The position numbers and the translations under genes were made by a program. From Pseudomonas parafulva (GTDB lineage: Bacteria; Pseudomonadota; Gammaproteobacteria; Pseudomonadales; Pseudomonadaceae), in contig NZ_CP019952.1 of NCBI RefSeq assembly GCF_002021815.1, forward strand, positions 3,255,001-3,319,000: 64,000 nucleotides of DNA, read 5' to 3'. This document shows positions 54,716 to 63,909 of the stretch, piece after piece. How positions within the stretch are numbered: position 1 is the stretch's first letter; the number at the start of each line of letters is the position of its first letter. The notes beneath the pieces are model-generated. The model ran no database searches, had not been told where the DNA came from, and was given only the letters and a program-made list of their open reading frames with translations.

Positions 54716-56503
54716 ATGTGCGGACTAGCTGGAGAATTGCGTTTCACCCCCCTCGGTCAAGCCCCTCGCCCAGCCGACCTGGCTGCCGTTGAGCGAATTA
54801 CTCATCACCTGGCGCCACGTGGCCCGGATGCGTGGGGCTTTTACAGCCAGGGGCCAATCGCCCTCGGCCACCGTCGCCTGAAAATCATGGACCTGTCCGA
54901 CGGCTCGGCCCAACCCATGCAGGACAGCACCCTGGGCCTGTCACTGGCCTTCAACGGCGCCATCTACAACTTCCCCGAATTGCGCCAGGAGCTGCTGGAC
55001 CTGGGCTATAGCTTCTGGTCCGACGGCGACACGGAGGTGCTGCTCAAGGGGTACCACGCCTGGGGCGAGGCCCTGCTGCCCAAGCTCAACGGCATGTTCG
55101 CCCTGGCTATCTGGGAGCGCGACAGCCAGCGCCTGTTCCTGGCCCGTGACCGCCTGGGCGTAAAGCCCCTGTACCTCTCGCGCAACGGCGAGCGCCTGCG
55201 CTTTGCATCGACCTTGCCGGCGCTGCTCAAAGGGGGCGACATCGACCCGATGCTCGACCCGGTGGCGCTGAACCACTACCTGAATTTCCATGCCGTGGTC
55301 CCGGCGCCGCGCACGCTGCTGGCCAACGTGCAAAAGCTCGAACCCGGCACCTGGATGCGCATCGACCGCCACGGCGAAGTCGAGCGCAGCACTTGGTGGC
55401 AACTCCAGTACGGCCCTAACCCGGATGAGCGTGACCTGACCCTGGAGGATTGGACCACACGGGTCCTTGACGCCACCCGCGATGCGGTTGCCATTCGCCA
55501 GCGCGCTGCGGTCGACGTGGGCGTGCTGCTCTCCGGCGGTGTCGATTCCAGCCTGCTGGTCGGCCTGCTGCGCGAAGTGGGCGTGGATGACCTGTCGACC
55601 TTCTCCATCGGTTTCGAGGACGCAGGCGGCGAGCGCGGCGATGAATTCCAGTATTCGGACCTGATCGCCAAGCACTACGGTACCCGCCACCATCAACTGC
55701 GCATTGCCGAGCACGAGATCATCGATCAGTTGCCTGCGGCGTTTCGCGCCATGAGCGAGCCGATGGTCAGCCATGACTGCATCGCCTTCTACCTGCTGTC
55801 GCGCGAAGTGGCCAAGCACTGCAAGGGCGTGCAGAGCGGCCAGGGCGCCGACGAGCTGTTTGCCGGCTACCACTGGTACCCGCAGGTCGATGGCGCCAAC
55901 GATGCATTCGCGGCGTACCGCGAAGCGTTCTTCGACCGCAGCCATGCCGAATACCGTGACACCGTGCAGCCGGTCTGGCAGCTGGAGAACGATGCTGCTG
56001 GCGACTTCGTCCGTGAACACTTCGCCCGCCCTGGCGCTGACGCGGCCGTAGACAAGGCTCTGCGTCTGGACAGCACGGTGATGCTGGTGGACGACCCGGT
56101 CAAGCGTGTGGACAACATGACCATGGCCTGGGGCCTGGAGGCCCGTACGCCGTTTCTGGACTACCGCCTGGCAGAACTGTCGGCTCGCATTCCGGCACGC
56201 TTCAAGCTGCCCGACGGCGGCAAGCAGGTGCTCAAGGAGGCGGCGCGCCGGGTGATTCCGCATGAAGTCATCGACCGCAAGAAGGGTTACTTCCCGGTGC
56301 CTGGCCTCAAGCACCTCGAAGGCGCCACCCTGGGTTGGGTACGCGACCTGCTGACCGACCCGAGCCAGGACCGCGGCCTGTTCAATCCGGCCATGATCGA
56401 CCGTCTGCTGAGCAACCCGCACGGCCAGCTTACCCCCCTGCGCGGTTCCAAACTGTGGCAGTTGGCGGCGCTGAACCTGTGGCTGACCGAACAAGGACTC
56501 TGA
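54716..56503 (+). CDS. N-acetylglutaminylglutamine amidotransferase (asparagine synthase family)
   Basis: The 595-residue protein begins MCGLAGELRF, with Cys2 as the glutaminase nucleophile. The glutamine amidotransferase domain (1-210) has APRGPDAWGFYSQGPIALGHRRLKIMDLSDGSAQPM and FNGAIYN; the synthetase domain has the PP-loop GVLLSGGVDSSLLVGL and GQGADELFAGYHWYPQ. It is the first of the three-gene set (with the GNAT/ATP-grasp enzyme and M42 peptidase) that makes the dipeptide osmolyte N-acetylglutaminylglutamine amide (NAGGN). It follows an integrase remnant directly, so the promoter lies within foreign-looking DNA. Confidence 0.93.
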   Translation: MCGLAGELRFTPLGQAPRPADLAAVERITHHLAPRGPDAWGFYSQGPIALGHRRLKIMDLSDGSAQPMQDSTLGLSLAFNGAIYNFPELRQELLDLGYSFWSDGDTEVLLKGYHAWGEALLPKLNGMFALAIWERDSQRLFLARDRLGVKPLYLSRNGERLRFASTLPALLKGGDIDPMLDPVALNHYLNFHAVVPAPRTLLANVQKLEPGTWMRIDRHGEVERSTWWQLQYGPNPDERDLTLEDWTTRVLDATRDAVAIRQRAAVDVGVLLSGGVDSSLLVGLLREVGVDDLSTFSIGFEDAGGERGDEFQYSDLIAKHYGTRHHQLRIAEHEIIDQLPAAFRAMSEPMVSHDCIAFYLLSREVAKHCKGVQSGQGADELFAGYHWYPQVDGANDAFAAYREAFFDRSHAEYRDTVQPVWQLENDAAGDFVREHFARPGADAAVDKALRLDSTVMLVDDPVKRVDNMTMAWGLEARTPFLDYRLAELSARIPARFKLPDGGKQVLKEAARRVIPHEVIDRKKGYFPVPGLKHLEGATLGWVRDLLTDPSQDRGLFNPAMIDRLLSNPHGQLTPLRGSKLWQLAALNLWLTEQGL

Positions 56504-56507
56504 ACCC

Positions 56508-58253
56508 ATGAAAGCCCACGAAACGGCCTATGGCCAGCGCCTGCTGCGCGGCCAGGCGCCCTCTTACGAGCGCCTGCAGGCACGCCTTGCGGGCGATGGC
56601 AGCGAGCCCCACGACCAGCCACGTGCCCTGCACTGTGGCTGGGGACGGCTACTGATCGGGCATACCTATGCCGACCCGGCCAAACTGGCCGAAGACCTGT
56701 TGGGCGAATGCCGCGGCGAACGCGACATTGCCCTGTACGTGGCGGCGCCCCAGCAGGTGCTGGCCCACGCGCCGCAGCAACTGTTCCTGGACCCCTCGGA
56801 CACCCTGCGCCTGTGGTTTACCGACTATCGCCCGGCACAACGGGTATTTCGCGGCTTTCGCGTGCGTCGGGCGCAAAACCCCAGTGACTGGCAAGCCATC
56901 AACACGCTCTACCAGGCACGCGGCATGCTGCCCGTGGACCCTGAGCTGCTCACCCCGCGGCACCTGGGCGGACCGGTGTACTGGCTGGCCGAAGACGAAG
57001 ACAGTGGCGCGATCATCGGCAGTGTCATGGGCTTGAACCATGCCAAGGCCTTCGATGACCCGGAACACGGCAGCAGCCTGTGGTGCCTGGCCGTAGACCC
57101 GCACTGCACCCGTCCTGGGGTGGGTGAAGTGCTGGTGCGCCACCTGATCGAGCACTTCATGAGCCGCGGCCTGGCCTACCTGGACCTGTCGGTGTTGCAC
57201 GACAACCGCCAGGCCAAGCGCTTGTACGAAAAACTGGGCTTTCGCAACCTGCCCACGTTCGCCGTCAAGCGCAAGAACGTCATCAACGAGCGCCTGTTCC
57301 TGGGCCCTGGCCCACAGGCTGACCTCAACCCCTATGCGCGCATCATCGTCGATGAGGCCCTGCGCCGGGGTATCGAGGTGCAGGTGTGCGACGCCGCTGC
57401 CGGTCTGTTTACCCTGAGCCTGGGCGGTCGCCGCGTACGCTGCCGGGAGTCGCTCAGCGACCTGACCAGCGCCGTGACCATGACCTTGTGCCAGGACAAG
57501 CGCCTGACCCAACACGCCCTGCACAATGCAGGTCTGCTGGTGCCGGCGCAGCAACTGGCCGGTAACGCCGATGACAACCTGGCGTTCCTCGAGGACCACG
57601 GCGCGGTCGTGGTCAAACCCGTGGATGGCGAACAGGGCCAAGGCGTTGCGGTCAACCTCACGACCATCGAAGACGTCACGCGTGCGGTCGAACACGCTCG
57701 ACAGTTCGACAGCCGCGTGCTGTTGGAAAGCTTCCATGCCGGGCACGACTTGCGCATCGTGGTCATCGGCTATGAAGTGGTCGCGGCCGCGATTCGCCAT
57801 CCGGCGCAGGTGATGGGCGATGGTACGCACAGCATCCGCGCGCTGATCGATGCACAAAGCCGGCGGCGCCAGGCGGCCACTGGCGGCGAAAGCAAGATCC
57901 CAGTAGACGGTGAGACCGAGCGCACGTTGGCCGCGGCCGGCTTTGGGTATGAGGATGTGTTGCCCGCGGGCCGCCAGCTGGCCGTGCGGCGCACCGCTAA
58001 TCTGCACACCGGCGGCACGCTCGAAGATGTCACGGCACGCCTTCACCCTACCCTCGCCGATGCGGCCATCCGTGCAGCGCGGGCACTGGAGATACCCGTG
58101 GTGGGCCTCGATTTCATGGTCAAGGATGCCAGCGAACCCGACTACGTCATCATCGAGGCCAACGAGCGTGCAGGCCTGGCCAACCACGAGCCGCAACCGA
58201 CGGCAGAACGCTTCATCGACCTGCTGTTCCCCCATAGCAGGCCGCTGGCCTGA
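56508..58253 (+). CDS. ngg: N-acetylglutaminylglutamine synthetase (GNAT plus ATP-grasp)
   Basis: This 581-residue fusion has an N-terminal GNAT-like acetyltransferase (about residues 115-260: WCLAVDPHCTRPGVGEVLVRHLIEHFMSRGLAYLDLSVLHDNRQAKRLYEKLGF) and a C-terminal ATP-grasp ligase (GAVVVKPVDGEQGQGVAVNL, RVLLESFHAGHDLRIVVIGYEVVAA, DFMVKDASEPDYVIIEANERAGL). It builds the acetylated dipeptide backbone of NAGGN. It starts 4 nt after the amidotransferase gene. Confidence 0.93.
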   Translation: MKAHETAYGQRLLRGQAPSYERLQARLAGDGSEPHDQPRALHCGWGRLLIGHTYADPAKLAEDLLGECRGERDIALYVAAPQQVLAHAPQQLFLDPSDTLRLWFTDYRPAQRVFRGFRVRRAQNPSDWQAINTLYQARGMLPVDPELLTPRHLGGPVYWLAEDEDSGAIIGSVMGLNHAKAFDDPEHGSSLWCLAVDPHCTRPGVGEVLVRHLIEHFMSRGLAYLDLSVLHDNRQAKRLYEKLGFRNLPTFAVKRKNVINERLFLGPGPQADLNPYARIIVDEALRRGIEVQVCDAAAGLFTLSLGGRRVRCRESLSDLTSAVTMTLCQDKRLTQHALHNAGLLVPAQQLAGNADDNLAFLEDHGAVVVKPVDGEQGQGVAVNLTTIEDVTRAVEHARQFDSRVLLESFHAGHDLRIVVIGYEVVAAAIRHPAQVMGDGTHSIRALIDAQSRRRQAATGGESKIPVDGETERTLAAAGFGYEDVLPAGRQLAVRRTANLHTGGTLEDVTARLHPTLADAAIRAARALEIPVVGLDFMVKDASEPDYVIIEANERAGLANHEPQPTAERFIDLLFPHSRPLA

Positions 58254-58358
58254 TACACCCATGCTTCGCTCGGACGGGAGCCCGGCGCCGGCGCCGCTCC
58301 CGCTCGACCGTGACGACCGGATCATCCAACGCTTTTTCAACCGACCGGAGGCCTGGAC

Positions 58359-59543
58359 ATGTCTGAACGACATCCCGAACCCGATCTCGAGTACCTCAAG
58401 CGCGTCTTGCTGGAAATGCTCGCCATCCCCAGCCCTACAGGCTTCACCGACACCATCGTGCGCTACGTGGCCGAGCGCCTGGACGAGCTGGGCATTCCCT
58501 ACGAACTGACCCGACGCGGCACCATTCGCGCCACCCTCAAAGGGCGTCAAAGCTCCCCGGACCGCGCCGTCTCCGCGCACCTGGACACCATCGGCGCCAG
58601 CGTGCGCCAGGTGCAGGACAACGGTCGCCTGGCCCTGGCGCCTGTGGGCTGCTGGTCCAGCCGCTTCGCCGAAGGCAGCCGCGTCAGCGTGTTCACCGAT
58701 GCAGGCGTATTTCGTGGCAGCGTACTGCCACTGATGGCCAGCGGGCATGCCTTCAATACCGCCATCGACCAGATGCCCATCAGTTGGGATCATGTGGAAG
58801 TGCGCCTGGATGCCTACTGTGCCACCCGTGCCGATTGCGAGGCGCTGGGCATAGGGATCGGCGACTTCGTGGCCTTCGACCCGCTGCCCGAGTTCACCGA
58901 CAGCGGGCATATCAGCGCCCGCCACCTGGACGACAAGGCCGGGGTCGCTGCCTTGTTGGCCGCCTTGAAAGCCGTGGTGGAAAGTGGCCGCCAGCCGCTG
59001 ATCGATTGCCACCCGCTGTTCACCATCACCGAAGAAACCGGCTCGGGAGCCGCCGGCGCCCTGCCCTGGGATGTCAGCGAGTTCGTCGGGATCGACATCG
59101 CCCCGGTCGCGCCCGGCCAGGCCTCCAGTGAGCACGCCGTCAGCGTGGCCATGCAGGATTCGTCCGGGCCGTACGACTACCACTTGTCTCGACACCTGCT
59201 CAAGCTCGCAGGCGAACAGGAATTGCCGGTACGCCGCGACCTGTTCCGCTACTACTTCAGTGATGCCCATTCGGCGGTGACCGCGGGCCATGACATCCGC
59301 ACGGCGCTGGTCGCCTTCGGCTGCGATGCCACCCACGGCTATGAGCGCACGCACATCGACAGCCTGGCCGCGTTGAGCCAATTGTTGTCGGCCTACCTGT
59401 TGAGCCCGCCCGTGTTTGCCAGCGACTCGCAGCCAGCCAATGCGTCACTTGAGCGCTTCAGTCATCAGCTCGAACACGATGCGCAGATGGAGAGCGACAC
59501 GCGCGTGCCGGCGGTGGACAGCCTGGTCGGTCAGAAGACCTGA
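58359..59543 (+). CDS. NAGGN-system M42-family metallopeptidase
   Basis: The 394-residue hydrolase opens SERHPEPDLEYLKRVLLEMLAIPSPTGFTDTIVRYVAERLDELGIP. Metal-binding features of M42/M20-type enzymes are AVSAHLDTIGASV, ISARHLDDKAGVAALLAAL, PLFTITEETGSGAA and EHAVSVAMQDSSGPYDYH. It always accompanies the NAGGN synthesis genes and may remodel or degrade the osmolyte; the exact substrate is not known to me. ATG 58359 follows CGGAGG; the gap to the synthetase gene is 105 nt. Confidence 0.9.
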   Translation: MSERHPEPDLEYLKRVLLEMLAIPSPTGFTDTIVRYVAERLDELGIPYELTRRGTIRATLKGRQSSPDRAVSAHLDTIGASVRQVQDNGRLALAPVGCWSSRFAEGSRVSVFTDAGVFRGSVLPLMASGHAFNTAIDQMPISWDHVEVRLDAYCATRADCEALGIGIGDFVAFDPLPEFTDSGHISARHLDDKAGVAALLAALKAVVESGRQPLIDCHPLFTITEETGSGAAGALPWDVSEFVGIDIAPVAPGQASSEHAVSVAMQDSSGPYDYHLSRHLLKLAGEQELPVRRDLFRYYFSDAHSAVTAGHDIRTALVAFGCDATHGYERTHIDSLAALSQLLSAYLLSPPVFASDSQPANASLERFSHQLEHDAQMESDTRVPAVDSLVGQKT

Positions 59544-59553
59544 CAGCAAGTGC

Positions 59554-59576
59554 GGGACCGCCTGGCGGGCGGTCCC
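59554..59576 (+). terminator. Hairpin after the NAGGN operon
   Basis: GGGACCGCC and GGCGGTCCC arms (9 bp, 5-nt loop) lie 10 nt past the M42 gene stop. No U tract follows, so termination may be weak. Confidence 0.4.
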
Positions 59577-59628
59577 TGCGCCATCGAAATCGCGTAGGAT
59601 GCCTACAACTCATTCAGACACGTTACCC

Positions 59629-59856
59629 ATGCTGATTCCCTACGAACACTTGCAAGCCGACACCCTCACCCGCCTGATCGAGGACTTCGTGACCCGCGAC
59701 GGCACCGACAATGGTGATGACACGCCGTTGGAAACCCGTGTGCTGAGGGTCCGCCAGGCGCTGGCCAAGGGGCAGGCGTTCATCCTGTTCGACCCTGAAA
59801 GCCAGCAGTGCCAGCTGCTGGCCAAGCACGACGTGCCTCGCGAACTGCTGGAGTAA
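59629..59856 (+). CDS. UPF0270 (YheU-like) small protein
   Basis: The 75-residue product MLIPYEHLQADTLTRLIEDFVTRDGTDNGD... with VRQALAKGQAFILFDPESQQCQLL is a clear UPF0270/YheU member, usually 70-80 residues. Function is unknown. It is convergent with the rsmI-like gene, with 27 nt between their stops. Confidence 0.9.
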   Translation: MLIPYEHLQADTLTRLIEDFVTRDGTDNGDDTPLETRVLRVRQALAKGQAFILFDPESQQCQLLAKHDVPRELLE

Positions 59857-59883
59857 GGCACATGCGGGGCGACTCCAGGCGGC

Positions 59884-60084
59884 CTATGAAGCCTTGTGCG
59901 CCCGGCGCGCCCTGGCACATTGCGTTTCCTTGATGCGCCTGTAGACCTCGGCGCGGTGCACCGGCACCTCCCGGGGTGCATCGACACCGAAGCGCACCAT
60001 CCCGTCCCGGGTCTCTACCACCATGATTCGGATGTCATCGCCGATCATGATGACCTCACCCACTTCGCGTCCTATTACCAACAT
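59884..60084 (-). CDS. rsmI: CsrA/RsmA-family RNA-binding regulator, RsmI type
   Basis: The 66-residue protein MLVIGREVGEVIMIGDDIRIMVVETRDGMVRFGVDAPREVPVHRAEVYRRIKE has the five-strand CsrA core, including the RNA-contact GVDAPREVPVHRAE segment (Arg at the position of RsmA Arg44 region) and a basic C-terminal tail (RARRAHKAS). It differs from RsmA at the start (LVIGRE instead of LILTRR), as RsmI does. In P. putida RsmI, with RsmA and RsmE, represses mRNAs with GGA-containing leaders and affects biofilm and c-di-GMP genes. The neighbour assignment (UPF0270) agrees with what I recall. Confidence 0.92.
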   Translation of the reverse strand: MLVIGREVGEVIMIGDDIRIMVVETRDGMVRFGVDAPREVPVHRAEVYRRIKETQCARARRAHKAS

Positions 60085-60213
60085 GTTCCGGTTCTCCAGC
60101 GAAAGGGAAAACCGGAGCGTGCAGCTTAGCCATTTGGCTACTCAATACTTCCACCCTCATTCAGAAAGACCCGACACGGCTAGGAAACCTTTCTTACAGA
60201 GCCGCCTTACTCC

Positions 60214-61023
60214 TTAACGGGTTCGGGCCTTCGCACGCATCTTCACTGCCATGTCGGCCATTTCATCGTACAGCCGTTCAGGTGCCTGGCATTTCAACGC
60301 CCAGGCCTGGCGCCCCGCTTCGTGGGGCAGGATCAGAAACTGCCCGTCAGCCACCTGGTGGTAGATGCACTCGGCGATATCGCTGGCACTGATGGGCGAG
60401 CCTTCCAGCAACTTGCCGACCTGCGCTTTCATGGCCGGATCCGGCCCACGGAACGAGTCCAGCAGGTTGGTCTGGAAAAATGACGGGCAGACCACGTGCA
60501 CACCCACCTCTAGTTGGCGCAGCTCCACCAGCAGGCTTTCCGAGAGCGCCAGCACTCCCGCCTTGGCGACGTTGTAATTGCTCATGCCTGGGCCCTGCAT
60601 GAGCGCTGCCATGGAGGCGATGTTGACGATGCGCCCTTTGCTGCGCTCAAGCAGCGGCAGGAAAGCCTTGCAGCCCTTGACCACGCCCATGAGGTTTACC
60701 GAGATCTGCCAGTCCCAGTCTTCGAGCGACAACTCGGCGAAGAACCCGCCTGATGCCACCCCGGCGTTATTGACGATCACATCGATGCCGTCGAAGTGCT
60801 CCTCGCACGCCTGTGCCAGCGCGGTGAGCTGGCTGTAGTCGCGTACATCGCACCGTTGCACGAACCCGTCCCCGCCCGCGGCACGCACCATTTCAAGCGT
60901 CTGGCGCAGGCCAGCCTCGCTGATATCGGCCAACGCCAGGCGCCAGCCTTCGCGCGCCCACCGCAGGGCAATTTCGCGGCCCAGCCCGGAGCCTGCGCCA
61001 GTGATCATGATGCGCTTATGCAT
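60214..61023 (-). CDS. SDR-family oxidoreductase
   Basis: This 269-residue short-chain dehydrogenase has the cofactor motif ITGAGSGLGREIALRWA at the N-terminus, NNAGVASGG, VNIASMAALMQGPG and the catalytic YNVAK. An acidic residue after the second strand (ADISEA) favours NAD over NADP. The C-terminus has FLILPHEAGRQAWALKCQ and KMRAKARTR. Substrate unknown. It is transcribed alone, toward rsmI. Confidence 0.88.
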   Translation of the reverse strand: MHKRIMITGAGSGLGREIALRWAREGWRLALADISEAGLRQTLEMVRAAGGDGFVQRCDVRDYSQLTALAQACEEHFDGIDVIVNNAGVASGGFFAELSLEDWDWQISVNLMGVVKGCKAFLPLLERSKGRIVNIASMAALMQGPGMSNYNVAKAGVLALSESLLVELRQLEVGVHVVCPSFFQTNLLDSFRGPDPAMKAQVGKLLEGSPISASDIAECIYHQVADGQFLILPHEAGRQAWALKCQAPERLYDEMADMAVKMRAKARTR

Positions 61024-61247
61024 GGCGACTGCCTTTTTTCAGAGGGTGTGGCCCCAGTCTAATCAAGCCGATGCCCAGGGCGGGTGCTTATCAGGCAAGT
61101 GAATGAGCGGCCATGAACCGCCCGCTGCGCACAAAGACGGGGCGATGGCCAACACGCCGATGGAATCTTTCACAAGCGGCGTCGGTCATTAATTACAAGA
61201 GGCCGGCAACCTGGGCCCTTGACCCTCAACCACGCAAGGACTCCTCC

Positions 61248-61400
61248 ATGACCACGATTCTCATCATCATCCTGATCCTCCTGTTGATTGGCGGCTTGCC
61301 GGTGTTCCCGCACTCGCGCAGCTGGGGTTATGGCCCGTCCGGCATCGTCGGTGTGGTGCTGGTGATCTTGCTGGTGTTGTTGTTGCTCGGCATGATTTAG
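61248..61400 (+). CDS. DUF3309 membrane mini-protein
   Basis: This 50-residue protein consists of two hydrophobic segments (MTTILIIILILLLIGGLPVF and GIVGVVLVILLVLLLLGMI) separated by PHSRSWGYGPS, the DUF3309 pattern. Family members are often stress-induced but have no known function. AAGGACTCCTCC precedes the start. A terminator follows 10 nt after the stop. The 224-nt upstream region contains no other gene. Confidence 0.85.
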   Translation: MTTILIIILILLLIGGLPVFPHSRSWGYGPSGIVGVVLVILLVLLLLGMI

Positions 61401-61410
61401 TGAAGCAAAA

Positions 61411-61438
61411 AAAAACCGCGCCGAGGCGCGGTTTTTTC
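61411..61438. terminator. Bidirectional terminator between DUF3309 gene and actP
   Basis: ACCGCGC and GCGCGGT arms with a 4-nt loop are flanked by AAAAAA and TTTTTT, so it functions for both convergent units. Confidence 0.9.
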
Positions 61439-61449
61439 ATGCCTGCGAA

Positions 61450-63114
61450 TCAGTGCGATACCGCCCCTGAAGCGCCCAGGCCAGTCTGCGAGCGCACGAA
61501 CTGCGGGAAGAACAGCGCCCGCTCGTTTTCGGCAGCCGTGGACTTGTCGGTGATCGAGAAGAACCAGATGCCCACGAAGGCGATCAGCATCGAGAACAAG
61601 GCTGGGTACTCGTAAGGGTAAATGGCTTTCTCGTGGCCAAGGATCTGCACCCAGATGGTCGGGCCGAGCACCATCAGCGTCACTGCACTGATCAGGCCTA
61701 GCCAGCCGCCAATCATGGCGCCACGGGTGGTCAGTTTCTTCCAGTACATCGAGAGCAGCAGTACGGGGAAGTTGCAGCTGGCCGCAATGGAGAAGGCCAG
61801 GCCCACCATGAAGGCGATGTTCTGCTTCTCGAACAGGATGCCCAGTCCGATGGCCAGGACGCCCAGCGCAACGGTGGTGATCTTCGAGACGCGGATTTCG
61901 TCCTTGTCGTTGGCCTTGCCCTTGCGCCACACGCTGGCGTACAGGTCATGGGAAACCGCCGAGGCGCCCGCCAGGGTCAGGCCTGCCACGACCGCCAGGA
62001 TGGTGGCGAAGGCCACGGCCGAGATGAAGCCCAGGAACACACTTCCGCCCACGGCATTGGCCAAGTGCACGGCGGCCATGTTGTTACCGCCCAGCAAGGC
62101 GCCGGCTGCGTCCTTGAAGTCCGGGTTGGTGCTGACCAACAGGATCGCGCCGAAGCCGATGATGAAGGTCAGGATGTAGAAGTAACCGATGAAACCGGTG
62201 GCGTAGAGCACGCTCTTGCGGGCTTCCTTGGCATCGCTGACGGTGAAGAAGCGCATCAGGATGTGTGGCAGACCAGCCGTACCGAACATCAGGGCCAGGC
62301 CCAGCGAGAAGGCCGAGATGGGGTCCTTGACCAGACCGCCGGGGCTCATGATGGCCTCGCCCTTGGCATGCACCTTGATGGCTTCGGAGAACAGGGTGTT
62401 GAAGTCAAAGCCTACGTGCTTCATCACCATCAGCGCCATGAAGCTTGCACCCGACAGCAACAGCACCGCCTTGATGATCTGTACCCAGGTAGTGGCCAGC
62501 ATGCCGCCGAACAGCACGTACAGGCACATCAGGATACCGACCAGAATCACGGCCACGTGGTAGTCCAGGCCGAACAGCAGTTCGATCAACTTGCCGGCAC
62601 CTACCATCTGTGCGATCAGGTAGAAGGCCACCACCACCAGCGACCCTGAGGCGGACAGGGTGCGGATCTGCTTTTGCCCCAGGCGATAGGAGGCGACGTC
62701 GGCGAAGGTGTATTTGCCCAGGTTACGCAGGCGCTCGGCGATCAGGAAAAGGATGATCGGCCAACCTACCAGGAAGCCAATGGAGTAGATCAAGCCATCG
62801 TAGCCGGAGGTGAACACCAAGGCGGAAATACCCAGGAACGAGGCTGCCGACATGTAGTCGCCGGCAATGGCCAGGCCGTTCTGGAACCCGGTGATGCGAC
62901 CACCGGCAGCGTAGTAGTCCGAGGCGGACTTGTTGCGCTTGGAAGCCCAGTAGGTGATGCCCAGGGTGAAGGCCACGAAGGCCACGAACATGGCGATGGC
63001 AGAAACGTTCAGCGGTTGTTTCTGCACCTCGCCGGTCAGGGCATCGGCAGCCCACACGGCGGGTGCAAAGACGCCGCAGGCCAGAACGGCCAGTGTCTTG
63101 GCAGGACGAATCAT
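61450..63114 (-). CDS. actP: Cation/acetate symporter
   Basis: This 554-residue sodium:solute symporter has an N-terminal signal-like helix ([19 protein letters not shown]) and about thirteen further helices. Markers: [85 protein letters not shown] and the SSS signature region [25 protein letters not shown]. It takes up acetate and related short-chain acids. Its ATG overlaps the stop of the DUF485 gene (ATGA), the standard yjcH-actP pair. Confidence 0.96.
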   Translation of the reverse strand: MIRPAKTLAVLACGVFAPAVWAADALTGEVQKQPLNVSAIAMFVAFVAFTLGITYWASKRNKSASDYYAAGGRITGFQNGLAIAGDYMSAASFLGISALVFTSGYDGLIYSIGFLVGWPIILFLIAERLRNLGKYTFADVASYRLGQKQIRTLSASGSLVVVAFYLIAQMVGAGKLIELLFGLDYHVAVILVGILMCLYVLFGGMLATTWVQIIKAVLLLSGASFMALMVMKHVGFDFNTLFSEAIKVHAKGEAIMSPGGLVKDPISAFSLGLALMFGTAGLPHILMRFFTVSDAKEARKSVLYATGFIGYFYILTFIIGFGAILLVSTNPDFKDAAGALLGGNNMAAVHLANAVGGSVFLGFISAVAFATILAVVAGLTLAGASAVSHDLYASVWRKGKANDKDEIRVSKITTVALGVLAIGLGILFEKQNIAFMVGLAFSIAASCNFPVLLLSMYWKKLTTRGAMIGGWLGLISAVTLMVLGPTIWVQILGHEKAIYPYEYPALFSMLIAFVGIWFFSITDKSTAAENERALFFPQFVRSQTGLGASGAVSH

Positions 63115-63422
63115 TGTTGCGCCTCCTTCAGGATGGCCTTGTTCAACTCATCGAATTCGCCGTTGGCACGGCGCACATAGATGGCGGTCAGGACAAATGC
63201 CGAGATGATCAGCCCGACGCCCAGGGGAATGCCCCAGGTGATCGATGAATCAGGGCTGATCTTGGCGCCCAGTATCTGGGGGCCGTAGGCGATCAGAAGG
63301 ATGAAAGCGCAATAGAGCCCGAGCATGATCGCCGAGAGTATCCAGGCGAACCGTTCGCGCTTGCTGACCAGCTCCTTGAAACGGGGGCTGTTTTGTATCG
63401 AGAGGTAAATGCTGTCGTTCAT
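63111..63422 (-). CDS. yjcH: DUF485 (YjcH-like) membrane protein
   Basis: The 103-residue protein has two membrane helices ([23 protein letters not shown] and [21 protein letters not shown]) flanked by [16 protein letters not shown] and [14 protein letters not shown], the DUF485 pattern. It is always encoded before actP and presumably supports the symporter. ATG 63422 follows AGGACAAAA. Confidence 0.93.
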   Translation of the reverse strand: MNDSIYLSIQNSPRFKELVSKRERFAWILSAIMLGLYCAFILLIAYGPQILGAKISPDSSITWGIPLGVGLIISAFVLTAIYVRRANGEFDELNKAILKEAQQ

Positions 63423-63900
63423 TGTTTTTGTCCTAGCAGCACAGAGAGGGAATGTAACCCACACCCTTACTTTATGCGGCTGTTGGACGGCAACCAGACG
63501 ACCTTAGTCTTAGATGCAACGGTGTTTTACCGATTGCGTAACAACGCGGGCGACCAACGTGGGTTTGGCAGGGTCTGCCAGTGGGCGCCATGGTGCTTGT
63601 AGGGCGTCACTAAAGCGTTGGGTCCCAACTCCCCGCAGGCAGGATCTGTGCCTGACCTCGTGTATAGAGAGCCCCCGGATCATTGCCCAGCACCGAGCGT
63701 ACAGAGATGTCGATAAATCGGACTTCGCACTACATCTGCTCCAAGGTTGTAGGCGGCGAGGGTGTGGTGGTCGGTGGGTTATTAGTAATCTGCTACGTGG
63801 CTTATAGTGTGCCCATCGTTTGAATCGAACCACCTTGAATTTTCCATAACTGCAAATAAGCAATCTAGCAACTCAGAGGATCTTGTTAAGGCACTCTATG
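63423..63900. other. Region upstream of yjcH with no convincing gene
   Basis: The first 100 nt should contain the yjcH-actP promoter on the minus strand; a direct repeat CTAAG-A-CTAAG lies at 63513-63503. The rest (about 63520-63860) keeps open frames on both strands. One minus-strand frame of 117 codons is listed separately as doubtful. The block abuts the hexanucleotide array and may be part of a repeated element. Confidence 0.4.
63510..63863 (-). CDS. Doubtful 117-codon open reading frame
   Basis: The frame begins MLICSYGKFKVVRFKRWAHYKPRSRLLITHRPPHPRRL... and is Arg/Pro/Ser-rich with no recognisable domain, signal or ribosome-binding site. A second plus-strand frame overlaps it. I do not think it encodes a protein, but its last third (VGTQRFSDALQAPWRPLADP...) looks familiar from Pseudomonas annotations of repeated DNA, so it is recorded. 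Confidence 0.15.
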   Translation of the reverse strand: MLICSYGKFKVVRFKRWAHYKPRSRLLITHRPPHPRRLQPWSRCSAKSDLSTSLYARCWAMIRGLSIHEVRHRSCLRGVGTQRFSDALQAPWRPLADPAKPTLVARVVTQSVKHRCI

Positions 63901-63909
63901 CCCCTGCTG

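Noticed and set aside
61162..61188. GGAAT...GTCGGTCA upstream of the DUF3309 gene as an ECF-sigma promoter
   Set aside because: The spacer is shorter than usual for ECF promoters and the hexamers do not match AlgU or RpoS consensus.
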